From Aradus depressus (Eukaryota; Arthropoda; Insecta; Hemiptera; Aradidae), in contig OY759224.1 of assembly GCA_963662175.1 (NCBI GenBank), positions 36,217,489-36,281,488 of the forward strand: 64,000 bases of DNA. Reading direction: 5' to 3'. Shown one piece after another: positions 1 through 14,500 of the stretch. The translations under genes and the position numbers were made by a program. How positions within the stretch are numbered: the stretch's first letter is position 1; every line of letters begins with the position of its first letter. The notes under the pieces were generated by a model. That model worked only from the letters and a program-made list of their open reading frames with translations, did not search any database and had not been told where the DNA came from.

Positions 1-448
1 GCAGAAACCGAACTTTTATTATTACATTCAAATCGTTATCGCTCGAAAATCACGTTTAAGAAAAACGCCATTTTTGGAAACAAGTGCGCAAGTTGCTTTA
101 TTGAAATCTGATATATTCGACAATATGAGGGTCTTTTGGTCCTCGTATTGAATATTTTATTCTGGGCTTCCTGGGGTTAATTTGAACAAACCCCTATACA
201 CGAGTCTAATATTTTTTGATGTACAAACATCCCTGAAAATTTCATTGAAATTGATTAAGGGTGCTAGGAGCAGTGGCAGCTTTGTGAACGTAATTTTTGG
301 CCATTTTCGCGCTTTTTTTTTTTCTTTGCTCAGAAAGCTCATTGGCACGAACGCTCGGACATGTAACTACTATTTTTCGATGTAGATACACGAGAAAAAG
401 TTTCATTGAAATCGGCGACCCACACACGTTAAGGTCCCCTTGTAAATG

Positions 449-526
449 AACTGTCTCTGGGTTCGAACTGGGTACCCTAAACTCTCTGGGAAGCTATCTT
501 CTTTCAACTGAGCTATCATGCCGGTT
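449..526 (-). repeat. tRNA-like head of a second SINE family
   Basis: On the minus strand an A-box (ATAGCTCAGTTGA) is followed by a B-box (AGTTCGAACCC) at tRNA-like spacing. The sequence to its left (about 130-448) has internal similarity (TTTCATTGAAAT twice) and probably forms the body. The arms do not pair well enough for a working tRNA. The rest of 1-650 is intron, apart from a 24-bp unit repeated twice at 567-614. Confidence 0.45.
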
Positions 527-650
527 CTTGCTCCCGACCAGAATAAAGTTACTCATTCTTTACTGTAACATCATCTTTTAAAATTCCTATAATTTCATCT
601 TTTAAAATTCCTATAATTTCGTATTTGAGTGAAACAAGAGGAGAGCTCAC

Positions 651-848
651 TTTGTCAGTAGCGTTGATCTCAGCGCCTTGTCCAAGTAGGACTTCCACCA
701 TCTGGTAGTGTCCATGGGTGGCGGCTATGTGGAGTCCTGTCTTCCCGTATCTGTCAGAGCTGTGAAGGAGGTCGGAGGCTCTGCTCAGAAGGAGGCCCAC
801 CACCGTGATGTGTCCTCCGAAGCAGGCGAGGTGCAGTGGGTTGTAGCC
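651..848 (-). CDS. nompC: nompC window exon 18 (ankyrin repeats 26-27)
   Basis: This is the last exon in the window: 66 codons, phase 0 at both ends. It starts GYNPLHLACFGGH after a TTGTAAG acceptor and ends GAEINATDK before a GTGAGC donor. It holds two complete repeats. Repeats 28-29 and the transmembrane part should follow left of position 1. Confidence 0.97.
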
Positions 849-3800
849 CTTACAACAGATAAGAAAAGTTAGTTTCTCTACAATAAACAATGTTCCCTCT
901 GATACCAAAAATTAAGTTAAAAAAACCTGTCTGTCTGTGAACGGTAACTCTGTACACTGATAGAATGAATATATTTACACGAAATGTTATAAGTGTATTA
1001 AGAACCCCAAAAAGATGAGATCTATTCATTTTTAGCCAAGGCGGCCGCAGGGCTTGGAGGGAGCTAAACGCAAAAAAAACTCTAAAACTGCCGAAGTAAT
1101 GAATGTAACGACATAAAATTTAATATGTGAATCCAAAACCACGTAAGGACGACTCCTATCGATTTTCAGCCGAATCAGCTCAAGAAAATAGGAGGATCAG
1201 AGAAGGGGGCTTATTTAGTTTGTGGAATCAGACGTCACTCACTAAGTGATTCACTGACGACTTTTTAGTATTTCTTATTAGAACTAAAATATGTTAAAAA
1301 GTGAAATATTTACATTTTCCGTGGTGGCAGCATCCACTTGGACCCCAGCAGAGTTGAGCAGAAGTCGTACAACGTTCTCGTTTCCAGAATAAGCAGCCAG
1401 ATGCAGAGGGGTCATTCCTATTTTATTTATTAATAATACCACATAATTAGTTATTTTTAGAAGATCATTTATTTTTATATGATAAAAAAGTTATACTATT
1501 AATAAATCAGAAGGTCTCAAAATAAATATTGAAGGGGAGAATAGAGGGTTTCTAGTATACACAAGATGGGAACTTGGATCTCAGCTGAGGCGCTTACGGG
1601 TTTTATCTGAGAGGTAAACAAAACCTTGAGCATGCTATCCTTTGGACAGGGGAACCTGCGCAATGTCACGTAGTAGTTAAAGATCTGGTAACGTTCTTGT
1701 AGTAGTGAGAGATATGACATCATATCTAATATGATGAATATAATAAGTTTAATGTGTTCATTGCCATTGCGTTCTGACACCTCCGTTAATAACTTTTAAT
1801 GCACTTTTTGTAGAATATACACTAAAGGAATAACATGTATTATCCGCCTATTCAAATACAGTAGGAATCTTTGTGACCAATATTGACTGTCGGAATCGAT
1901 TTATTTTTTCACATGTCTGCAAATAATATAATTTAATTTAACATCGAATAATAAAGCAAAGCAGACCTTCCGGAGAGGGGACACGAGAATCGCTCTCATT
2001 AAAAGGAGATGCAACTTTATATGTGACGCCAAAGAAACCTAGGAACGGAACTTAATGTGAATTATATCTAATAGTATCAGCAGTGACGGTGATTAGTCAT
2101 AAATGAGTGCAGCTCAGTGATGAGGGAGTGTCACCACTGGTTGATTTCTCCTCCCTTTACATATTGATAGGGTTATTTTCTCTCTCTTAGCACATTTCCT
2201 TGTTATATACATGTTTATAGTATTAGTTTAGTTCTAAATTTTTTTTTTTTTAAATAATAAAAGATGAAAAACCTTACCAGACTCATTTCCAAGTTCACCG
2301 ACCAAGCTAGAGCCCTGTGGGGGGTCCGATTTTACCACAGCAGGAACGTTAGCCAGCAGCTCACGAACAGTATCTAGAAAATATAACATTTTATTTACTG
2401 ATCAAGATCATGTGTATAGCTTCGGATCTGTTCCTTTTCATATTTTGAGATGGGGAGGGGGGGGGGGGGGGGGGGGGGGGAGGATTTGGGATACAAATAC
2501 GATACGAGCTGTGGGCTAGCATCTCTCAAAATCATATTTCTGGACTACTGGAGCTGAAAATAGACACTCGTTAAGAGTGTTATCAATTATTACAAACAAA
2601 AATAATATAAAGTAATTTCCAATAGCAGGGCAGTTACAAATGGAACAGAACCGCATCAAGAATAGGGAAACAAAAGAATATATGACATTACCAACGTATA
2701 AGAAATCCATTAAAACCTTAATATTAGAATCTATATTAATAAAGCTGAAACGGGGTTTGTTTTTTTGTAGGTTTGTTCTAACATCACGCTCAAACCGCTG
2801 GACGGATTTTTATGAAACTTCAGATGTAGCATCCCTCTAAGCCAGATTGAAAAATAGGCTATGTGGCGACCTAAAATTTTGAAAGGGAGGGGAGGTTATG
2901 GGGGGGGGGGGGGGGCTAAGTATAAAGATACGTCGTTAGCTCATTAACTAATGGTCGGATTGTCATGGAATTTCACATGTAGTATTCTTAAAAGCCAAAT
3001 TGGAAAATACGCTATGTGACATCCCAACATTTTGAATGGGAGGGGTGTAGGCCTTAGCAAAAAGATTGTGGTAGCTCATACTATATGGTATATAGCCCTA
3101 ATTTTAAAAGGATGGGTTTCCTAAGCATGCAACTACATACTAGCTGTGATGCCCAGCGTTCTTAATTACGTACTAGTTGTGGTGCTGAACGGTCCTAAGA
3201 ACCTACTAGCTGAGGTATCCGCCGTTGCAAGACACATACTAGTTGTGGTGCCCAACGTACCTAAGTACATAATAGATGTGGTGCCTATTGGTCCTAAGCA
3301 ATTACTAGCTGGGGTGTCCGCCGTTGAAGGCACATACTGGCTGAGGTTCCCAGCGTTCCTAATTACGTACTAGCGAAGGTGCCCAGCGTTCTTAATTACG
3401 TACTAGCTGTGGTGCCCAGCGTTCCTAACTACGTAATAGCTTTGGTGCCTGGCGGTCCTGAATAAGTACTAGCTGTGGTGCCCAACATTCCTAAGAACGT
3501 AATAGCTATTGTTCCCAGCGGTTTTAAGCACTTACTAGCTGGGTTGTACGCCGTTGCAAGGCCGATACTAGCTGTGGTTTCCGCCGTTGAAAGGCACATT
3601 TGAATAATTGAAAAGTATAAAATCATGAATTTACTGTTGAAGAATTGAATAGGATTCGAATGAGAGATATTAGGAGAAAAGTCAAAGTACCCCGGGAAAC
3701 GCCAGATATTACTGCTAGTAATATAATATATTAATGCCTTTACCAGCTTGTCCAAAGTAGGCGGCGACATGAAGAGCTGTCATCCCGAGCTTCTTACTGG

Positions 3801-6800
3801 AGACCCTCAGAGATTGGGTAGATCGCAGCACCTCCAGAACGTGTCCATGACCATGCTGGGCTGCCAGATGGACTGCTGTGAAACCAGCCTAACAACAAAA
3901 AGGGTAAGAAGCGCATGATTTTCAGAACAAAGAGGAGGGAATATAGATCATAAATACAGTCGGATCTCGATAAATCTAACAGCAAACCTAAAAAAAAAAA
4001 AAATAAAACTAGAATCACGAGAATCTTTTTCAGTAACCATTCAAGTCAGGAGTACTTCCTCTATAAAGTTCAAATTATCTTCAAGCGCACCTCGGACATC
4101 GCTTAACGTCCCATTCCAAATCTAACGCGCTCAATAAGTTTATATATATATCTTTACATCTACATTTCTCTTATATATTATAAGTATTATTATAAATCAA
4201 AAATGTGTTGTTTTGTAGTCATATTGTATATATTTTTAGGTGAAAATTAAAAGCACAGTAACAAAAAGTTGTGCATAGTAATTAAAGTTCAGTAGAAAAC
4301 ATATTAGTCACAGTAACAAAAATTAATTCACATTTACAACATTAAATTAAGAGTAATACATTTATAATACGGTTAAAAAAGTAAACGAATAGTAAAAAAA
4401 AAGAAACTCACGGTAAGAAGGATATATTCACAGTAAATAAATTAAATGCTAATAGAATAATGTTTAACGTTTGGTAAACAAAATAAGTATAATAAGTAAA
4501 AAGGATATAATCACAGTATTTCTCTATATTAGGAAAACCTGGACTGTTTCACTAAAAGGACCGACGGGAGGGTCAACATTTTATTTCTTCGGTTACATCA
4601 ACTGGATTTACTCGGTAAACTGCAATTTTGTAATGTGCATTTTAAATCTTAGTCTTTCATTTCTTTCAAAGTAAAGAAAAAACGTATGTTTTAAAAAAAG
4701 TATTGTCTATTTCAGAAATATGTATAATATGGGAGTACTTTCGGTATTGCTACCATCTTCAGCCACGGCTTAACAAATACTTTCATTTTTTTTACTGGGC
4801 ATTCAAATTCTTTACCGAATGTTCTGAAATTTCCTACTGCGCCTTATTAACGGTGTTATTCGATTAACTTACTAGGCAATTCATTTTTAGCTTCTGGAAT
4901 AAAATGTTATTTACAGTATTGCATTTTACTGTGCATTTATCATTTTATACTTTGCAATTAACCTTTCTTACTCTGCTGTTTTTTTTTTTACTGTGCGTTT
5001 AAATTCTATATTTTTTGTATGGTTTTTACAATTGAAATTTTTGGAATTAGCCTTTTGCTTGTATGAGGAATAAAATAAATCAAATATTAATGATTTCATG
5101 CAAGATAAGAACACTTAGAGCATGGTAAGGAGCATTAACGGATGTCTTGAAGTAGATAATTAGTTTCCAATATGGGTTCCATGTTAGTCTACTGCCTAGA
5201 CAGAGATATTGATATTCTAGGCCCTATTACCTTGTAACGTACCCTATTAGCACTTTAAGGCTTAACGGAAATAAATAATGTCTGTTATTTAATAATAAGG
5301 ATAATTCCTACCTTATTTTCCTCGGTGGGTGAGGCACCAGCTCTGACGAGCACCTTGACCACGTTGGCGTGTCCTCCCTCGGCAGCCAACTGAAGTGGGG
5401 TAGCCTCCGTGATCTTGTTCCTGGCCGAGATGACCCCAGCTCTGTCGAACTTCATCAGTTCTTCTATGACCCGAACCGAGCCTTGCATAGCCGCGATGTG
5501 GGCGCAAGTGTTGCCCTCCTGTAACAGTCAACATTAGAGTCAAAAGAAGTATTTAATAGACGCAAGTCAAATATCAATGGGATTTAACATCGGGGTTAAC
5601 AACTAAGGAAGCATTTTAGGGTTTCTACATGACATCACACTTCATTATATTATATCACGAACTAGCTGCAGTATCCATATCATTTTCGTGGCTGTTCGGG
5701 GCAGGACAAAGAGGGGATGAGATAGGTCGGGATAAAATCAGCGGACTTCGGTGTAAACGATGTTGGAAGATCTACCTTCGGGTGCGTGGAGAAATAGGTT
5801 GGTGTGGCTGCTAACACGGGAGCAGGCCACGTACAGTTGTCCGAGTGAGAAGCAGTCATTTTGTAAGCCTACACCGATTACTTTTAGTGTTTGTCCCTGG
5901 ACCTCATTGATAGTGATAGCAAAGCAAATTTTGATTGGAAACTGCAACTGTAGGACGGTTACTCCATCGCCATACCGCAGGAGGACCCGGTCGCAGGACT
6001 TATGTGACAAATCACATATTAATAAACCAAAATCTGGATTGAAAACCGAACGTATCTATTGAATGTATCAAAAGCACAATAAATGTGCAAAATTACAAAC
6101 GCCTCCGGATAGTAAAGCGAGATATGTAAACTAAAGCCTTCCTTGAAAAATATTCTAAACGTAGGTGAAAACCGTATCGAAATCTGTTGACGGGTTGCGA
6201 AGTTTATCGTAATTACAAAGATAGTCAGCTACACACAGAAATCGTATTTTGCAGAAGTTGAGATTAAATTTTAAATAAAAAACATAAATATATCAATGTA
6301 TTTATGTGAAAATGTTCCATTTATTTACCAATTGTTTTTATTTTATTTATTTATTTGGGAAAGACCTAATTACACAAGGACCCAAACCAATAACTCAATT
6401 ACAATATACTATTATATAAATACAGCTGAGACTTTCTTATATACAAGTACTTATTATGACTCATGCCCGGGCTTTTACTACAAGACCCTATCCCCTACAA
6501 CCAGAGCGCTCTTTCGTCACTCTGGTGGACATGTGGCCGACTCTACTATGGGAGTCCTAAATTTTGCCTATCCTAAATTTTTATTCACCTGGTAGGGGTT
6601 TTTAAGGTGTAGCTGACATCGTACAGACTCGAGACCATCTTTACGTCTCATCCGAAGGACGGCATGCTTATAGGTAGTTTATTTTACCTGAAAGATAAAA
6701 TAAAATCTTGATGATCTGGACCGGGTTTCGAACTCGAGATCTCAGCTCAGTAAGCAAGCACGCATACCACTGAGCTATCGGCGCCCTTCTCATATACATT

Positions 6801-9800
6801 ATAAATATTTATAATGCAATATCGTTCTTCTTCCTGTGGTGCTAAGGTCCTGAAAGAACCCGGACCTCCGTCATAATCCGCTTCCATTCGTCTCGATCGG
6901 TAGCCATTTCCCTCCAACCTCTGATGCACAACACTCGAGATCCGCCTCGACGTCGTCCATCCAACGGAGTCAAGACCTTTCCATTGTCCTGGGACCACCT
7001 GGCTACCGTGTAGGGCTTGTTTCGAGAGTCTTCCTCCATACATTCTCTCTATATTGCCCGGCCACCGCGATCATGCCTTCCTGATCACGATCACTAGATC
7101 CCCTTCCCTGTACAGGTCTCCAGATTCGCTACATGACATTCTCGAAACTAAGTACAAAAACAGTTTTTAAGTATTTTCCGTTCCCACAGTAGCAGATTCA
7201 CGAGCGCTGACTGAGGGCCCCGAACGGGTCTCTAGTTGACGCTCTTTATCATCCTGATGATAATTTTAACAGAAGGTAGGTTGCAAGCCTACCGTTCCAA
7301 CCCTAGGAGGATTAGTATTGTCAACCTAATCATTACAAAAAAATATAAAAACTTTCGGTGAGAGAGCGGTTGGTTACCTTGGTACAGGCCATCACGAGTG
7401 AGTGCTGCTGTTGCAGAAAGAGCTGTGCGACCTCGGGGAAGTTGTTCTGAGCAGCCACATGGATGGGCTTCTGTCCCTGATCGTCTGTTGCGTCTATATT
7501 GGCTCCCAACTCTAGCAGCAGCTTGCACACCTCCAGCTGACCTGCAGCAGCCGCCAGGTGGAGTGGGGTCTGCTTCTTCAGGGTGAGTACGTCTATAGTG
7601 GCATTGTGGTCCGTCACCAGAAATCTAAACAAAATATAAATGATTAAGAAAAGAAAAAAGTCAATAAAGGGGAAAAGTCACCTACAGACTGAGTCACCTA
7701 CTGGTCCAATTTCTGGTAAATAAATCTCAAAAAGTAGGTTCCTTTCATATCTAGGTTCTGGGATAAATACAAAAAAATGATATTTTTCTTCTAAACGCCT
7801 TTGGAGAGTTAGAAACTACTCGAGAATCACAGTAATAACAGGGGAGTACGGTATTTTGTTAGATTGGATACAACCCAAAAATTTTCCTTTTTCTGAAAAT
7901 GTTAAAACTGGAACTATATAAAATAATTAAGCAACATAAATCACATTTTTCATTGATGATATTTTAGAAAAAGTTTTTTTCTCATGTTGCTTCCCATTTG
8001 AACTCAGTTTAAAATTATTATTTATTTATTGTGGTTTTAGGGCGAAAAACTGCCATGCTTATCATCGCCCGGACAAAAAACTAATTAATTAGGTAATCTA
8101 AGAAAAAAAAAAAAAAAAAAAAAAAGGACACACAGATATAAGACAAAATAAACAATAAAGGAGAAAATTAAGAAAAACAATGAAGTAAAGTGAAAGCTAA
8201 AGTACACTCTCCATGAACTCTACAGCTTATGGAATAGATGAGATGCCTTGAGGAAGGCGACCAGCCGATCTATGGCAGCACTGTCATCACCCAGAGCTTC
8301 AAACAAATACCTTGATATCCTGTGCTGCTCCATGAGGTCCGTATAAGACCGGCACTCTTCAATGATGTGGCGGACGGTTAGAACCACTCCACAGGCAGCA
8401 CACTCCGGCGGGTCCTATCTGTCAAACAGGAAGCCATGAGTGAGGCGGGAGTGACCTATCCTCAGCCTCGTGATGACCACTTCCTCTCTCCTTGCTCCTC
8501 GATCGGACGATGTCCAGGGCAAGACGCCCCTCTTGACCATTCGCAGTTTGTTTTCCCTAACATCATTCCACAGGCGCTGCCAATTCTCATCGATTCTGTA
8601 TAGGTGGGGAGATACTATTTCTGCTGCAGTCAGACTACTTGACGAAACTTCTAAAAGATGGTGTGCTTTTTTCGCCGCTCTATCCGCTTTCTCATTGCCT
8701 GCAATTCCGCTATGGCCAGGAACCCAAATGAAAAGAACTTTCTTTCCGGCTCCAAGCAGCGTAGAGTGAATCCTGTGAATTCTCGTAACTACCTTATTGA
8801 AAGTATACAAATGATTCAGGCTAAGCAACGCGCTGAGAGAATCGCTACAAATAATTATGTTCTTTTCGGGAACAGACGAAGAGAACTGAAGAGCCAGGGA
8901 TATGGCTTGGAGTTCAGCAGACATCATGCTGCACAAATGATGGAGTTTGTAGCTTCGAGTGGAATGGTCATCAATAAAGGCACAGGCTGTAGAGTCATTA
9001 GTTTTTGATCCGTCCGTATATATTACCCTATGGTCCGGTAATTCTTTTATAATTTCTGCTAGATGTACTTCAAATTCGAAATTGTATGAAGCTGACCTCA
9101 AACGGAATGAACATTTCGGGCGGGTAAACGTCCATGGAAGGGTAACTTCTCTGACGCTGCAAACAAGGTTTGCCATCAATTCCGAAGCTAAATTAGACAT
9201 TTGGATTCCCAGTGGCAATGTTGCATTGTTATTCTCGTTGTATAGTCTTTTGTACTTAGGCTTAAATATGCAACTATAGGAAGGGTGCCTCGGCAGAGTA
9301 TAAAGTTTGGTAATATATTTCGCAGAGAGTTTATCTCTGCGGAACTGAAGGGGAGAGATACCTGCTTCTGAGCACGAACTAAGGACAGGGCTTGTCCGAA
9401 AAGCTCCCGTGGCCAATCGAATCCCAGTAAGATGTACTGTGTCTAGGGACTTGAGGTGTGTCCGCCGAGCCGAGCCATAAACAAAGCAACCGTAGTCCAT
9501 TTTTGATCTGATTAAGGACTGATAAGTTGTCAAGAGCGAGGTTCTGTCAGCTCCCCAGTGTGTGTTGTTCAGGACTTTCAGAGTTGTCAAGAGCGAGGTT
9601 CTGTCAGCTCCCCAGTGTGTGTTGTTCAGGACTTTCAGAATTGTCAAGAGCGAGGTTCTATCAGCTCCCCAGTGTGTGTTGTTCAGGACTCTCAGAATGT
9701 TCAGTTTACTTTTGCATCTTTCTTTAAGCAGTTTTATGAGAGAAGACCAGGTTAGTTTTGAATCAAATTCTAAGCCGAGAAAACGAGTTCGATTAACATA

Positions 9801-11531
9801 TCGAAGGGGAGAATTTTCCAATCTAATGACGGGATTAACATTATTATTTCTACGTCTGGTAAAATGTACGCAGCATGTTTTTTCGGAGGAGATTTTGAAA
9901 CCCGTCTTCAATGCTCATGCCTCGATTTTATTCACTGCTTGCTGTAGATGATCTTGTATGAAGTCTAGGTCGCTAGAGCGGCATACTACAGCGAAATCAT
10001 CAGCGTAAAGGAAGCCCTTAACATATAAGGACTGGCATTTGCTGATTTCATTGACAGCAATGCAGAACAGAGTGGTACTCAAGACGCTACCTTGGAGAAC
10101 TCCGTTATTTTGTAGTCGTTCATGTGACTTCGTATTACCTATTAGATCGTTCTTGGAGGAAGTTCTCAATGAAAATGGGCAAGTGTCCTCTAAAACCCCA
10201 CCTGTGCAGTGATGAAAGGATGTTATATTTCCAGGTGGTGTCAAACGCCTTCTCCAAATCAAAGAAAATAGCTATTGCATGTTCTTTGCTGATGAAAGCG
10301 TCTTGGACCTCTGTTTCGAGTCTTACCAAATTGTCCAAGGTTGAACGGTTCTTCTGAAATCCGCACTGAATATTAGAGAGAAGTTCTCGTTTTTCCAATA
10401 TCCACGCTAATCTGATGTTAACCATTCGCTCCATCACTTTACACATACAGCTGGTTAATGATATTGGACGATAACTTGATGCCAGGCGCTTGTCTTTTCC
10501 ATTTTTCAGCACTGGGACGATAAGGGATTCCCGCCAATGATGTGGAAATACTCCAGTGAGCCATATTTGATTGTATAGTTTAAGCAGTTGTTGAAGAGCT
10601 AGTGGGGATAGATTTTTAGCATGACATACTGGAGGAATCAGGGCCGGGAGAGGTTCCTTTAAGGTTTCTCATAGCTGACTCTAATTCCCACTCGCTGAAA
10701 AGTCTATTGTACTCTTCTAGGTTTGTGGAAGATGTAAAATTAATTGTTTTGGACTCTTGAACTATTTTGTAAATGAATTGTGGGCTAAAGTTGAAATTTT
10801 CTAGGGAAAAGTTGGTTGCAAGCTCTTCGGCCACTAAATTAGAGTCAGTTGTGAGCGTCCCGTTCACATTGAGCATGGGAGTGGTTGGTGCAGGATTTCC
10901 GGAAAGTGCTCGAATTTTCCTCCAAACCAACGCTGAGGGAGTCGATTTATTGATGCTAGATACATAATTTCGCCAGGAATCGATTTTACTCTGAGTTACC
11001 ACTCTTTTTCCTTCTTGAGTGGAGAGATGTTCTGCCGATGCGGGACTTACTGTTAATGAGGGGGTGTAACTTACCTGCAAAGGTTGGCGTAGCCCCGCAT
11101 GGCAGCCAAGTGGAGAGCTGTTCTGCCGACGCGGGACTTGCTGTTAATAAACGCTTTGTGGGTCAACAGCGCATCACACACCTATTAACAAAAACAAATA
11201 TGTGAAACAGAGAAACAAATGGATAAATAAGCCAGCTATATACAATAACTAGGGGGTGCCCGGGAATAACTTTGTGTTGTAAAACTGAAGTTGATAACGT
11301 GCGATATCCGAACCAAGAATCAAAGCTTATTCTCCCCTCAAAGAAAAAGTGTGGTACGAGTAGTATAGATTTCCGTTGAGGATTTCCGCTAGTTAAGGGA
11401 TATCAGAACCGAACTGTCACATGACATGAGGTAAATTTTTTTAAATTGCCATATTTGAAAATAACGTATACATACGTTATATTAAAATTATAGGGTGTGT
11501 GGCAGACCATTTCAAAAGGTTCGACGAGACG

Positions 11532-11570
<39 letters not shown>

Positions 11571-14500
11571 GTGGGGGGGGGGGGGGGGGGGAAACAGCTG
11601 TTTTGGCTATAAAGTGCTAAACACACGTTAAAGTTTGTTAACATTTATTATTAATATTGTGACGGTGTTATAAGTTTTTATATTACTAAACAGTGACAAA
11701 GACACTCAGAAGTTCTCCCTCTGTTTGGGTGAGAATGAAACCCGGCGTTTCGAAACGAGAACAGTCTAATAATTTTAATATTCAAAATTCTAACCTTGCC
11801 GATATCAAGCAAATAAACAATGTAGCCGGAACAGGTGAGATGATATCCACTTTTTTACCTGCTAAGAGGCAGCTCTCTTCAAGCTGTGAGGACTCTGGGA
11901 TATCAATGGCAGTAGACGGCGGCCAAGTAGTCCCTGATAACAGAGCCATCTCCCAGGAGCCTCAGCTGAAGAGGAACCGATATACTTTACAAATCACACC
12001 CATACCAACACCAACACAGAACAGATACGAGCCACTTCTCACTCTCCAGGACGGTCAGGAGACAACCCAACCGACAAAGCCAGACGGACAGCCTACCCCT
12101 AACAGACAGACCAAGATCCCTCCAATCTTTCTTTGTGAGGGTGATAATTATCAGCTGGTCATTACCGAGTTAAAAAGTTTAATTTGTTCGCCGTTTGAAA
12201 CAAAACAGTGCAACAAAAAAATAAAGATCAGCCTCACAACGACTGATGACTATCGCAAAGTGACAAAATTTTATGACGACAATAAGGTGAAATACTACAC
12301 CTTCGTCAACCCCGAGGACAGGAAACTCTCCGTAATTATACGGGGAGTTCCTTACTCACTGACCGACACAGAAATAACAGACGAACTGACCCCGACATAC
12401 CCTGTTATTAAAGTCACCCGGATTCTGAACCACGACAGACGCCCCACACCCCTCTGTGCAGTTGAGCTGGAGAACACCCCATCTGGAGAGGCCATATTTC
12501 AACTGACGCGGCTCTACTATACAGTTGTCAAAGTGGAGCCACGCCGACGTTCCAACCGAGTCGTGCAGTGCACAAACTGCCAATATTTTGGTCATACCAA
12601 AACCTTTTGCCGACTGGACCCCAAATGTGTGAAGTGCGGGGAGGACCACCACTTCACAGCATGCCCCTCCAGACAGAAGAAGGTAGACTCTCCCAAGTGT
12701 GCCAACTGCCAGGGCAACCATCCAGCCAGCTACAGAGGGTGTGCTTCCTACAAGACATACGTAGACAGGACTAGCAGACAGGCCCAACCTAAACGACAAG
12801 ATCCTCCCAATGCACCACCCAAAGGACAACCCCCAAGACAGACCCCGGACCGACCGAACAGCTGGTTCGACCAAGGCAGACCCCGACCCTTCCAACCTCG
12901 ACCTCAACCTAACTTACCCAGCAGCCAAGACAACCAACCAGCTAACGACATGACTGACCTCACCAACACAATAATCATCTTTCTCAAACCATTTATCCCT
13001 ATCATAAAATCATTTTTATCTAATCTTCTCACCCAAGTATTTTCATTTAACAATGGTGGACCCTAATTTAAATATTTTTCATAATTTATCCATCCTTAAC
13101 TGGAACGCTGACGGAATAAAAAACAGACGAACGATACTCTCGGACTTTTTAACTCGCTACAACATCGACATCATTTGTATCACAGAAACTCACCTCCATA
13201 ATACCGACAAATTCAAGCTAAAAGGATACACCATATACAGACAGGACAGACAAACCAGATTTGGAGGCGTCGCTGTTTGTATAAAAAAGAACCTCGCACA
13301 CTCTCAGCTTCTCTTACCCACACTTCAACAGCTGGAAGCCGTTGGAGCCACACTCACACTCAACAACAACAGAACACTTAACATAATCTCAGCATACCAC
13401 CGACCAGGCATCAGAATTCACCAGACGGATTTTGAACACATTTTCACTGGGGGGCCGACTATACTACTAGGTGACCTAAATAGTAAAAATACAATTTGGG
13501 GATGTAGACGGACAAACAACAACGGGACAAGACTCTTAAACATAATTAACAATTTAGGCGTACAGATATCAGCACCGGACGAACCGACATTTTATCCTAC
13601 ACAACAGAGATATCTCCCAGACATCCTGGACATTGGACTAGTACAAAATTTTACTTTGCCCCTTTATCACGAACCACTGACAGAACTCGACTCAGACCAT
13701 CTTCCAGTCGTGTGTACCTTCAAAGTGAACCCGAAACAGGCAGAACATCTGCCTAGACTGATACAGGGGAAAATAGATTGGGACGCGTTTAGATGGGAGA
13801 TGGACAAAAACATAGACATCCCTTTGCATTACTACAATACTGAAGACATAGACGACTCACTGAAATATTTCACTCAAGCCATTTACACCTCGATACACAA
13901 CTCAACATACAATCACTACAAGGACCAACGCAACATGCGACAAAATAAGACCCCTAAACGCATACTTAACATGATACACGACAAAAATACACTCCGCAAA
14001 CACTGGCAACGAACACGCGATCCACAAGAGAAGCGAGAGCTGAACCGACTGACAAGACTTATACGATGGGAATTGGACAATGACAGAATCAACAGATACC
14101 GACAATACACCAGCGACTTTACGCCTGGAGACAGCAACCTTTGGAAGGAAACACGACGCCTCCTCAGACAAGACCCCGGCCTCCCGCCCCTGACAGACGG
14201 ACAGAATACTGTAACAACGGACAAGGACAAGAGTGAGCTAGTGGCCCAGCACCTTGAACAGAAATTCAGAACTCATGACACACAAGATCACGAAACACTC
14301 CACACAGTCCACGAATTTCTTTCCACCCCACTCCACACCGCAGAACCACATATACAGTACACAAACCCGTCAGAAATTACACTATACATCCGGAGACTCC
14401 CCAACAAGAAGGCCCCCGGTGAAGACCTCATCCCCAACATCGTCCTCAAGAACCTGCCTCCAAGAAGCATCGCTTATCTTACAGGGCTGTTCAATGGCTG

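Larger units (their letters stand above)
8014..11018 (-). mobile_element. 5'-truncated I-like LINE with RNase H, degenerate
   Basis: On the minus strand a LINE runs from about 11018 to a 3' tail of AATAAATAAATAATAA type near 8014-8030. It has RT followed by RNase H and a C-terminal cysteine motif, the layout of the I clade. Endonuclease and ORF1 are missing, so it is 5' truncated. A run of about 25 A on the plus strand (8102-8126) lies in its 3' UTR. It fills most of the intron between window exons 12 and 13. Confidence 0.85.

Noticed and set aside
3146..3373. 75-codon ORF of VVVLNGPK-type repeats
   Set aside because: It is the translation of the Helitron minisatellite; the same pattern appears at 63333-63692.
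12356..12907. 183-codon minus-strand ORF
   Set aside because: It lies antisense within the Jockey-like ORF1, whose zinc knuckles are clearly the real reading.
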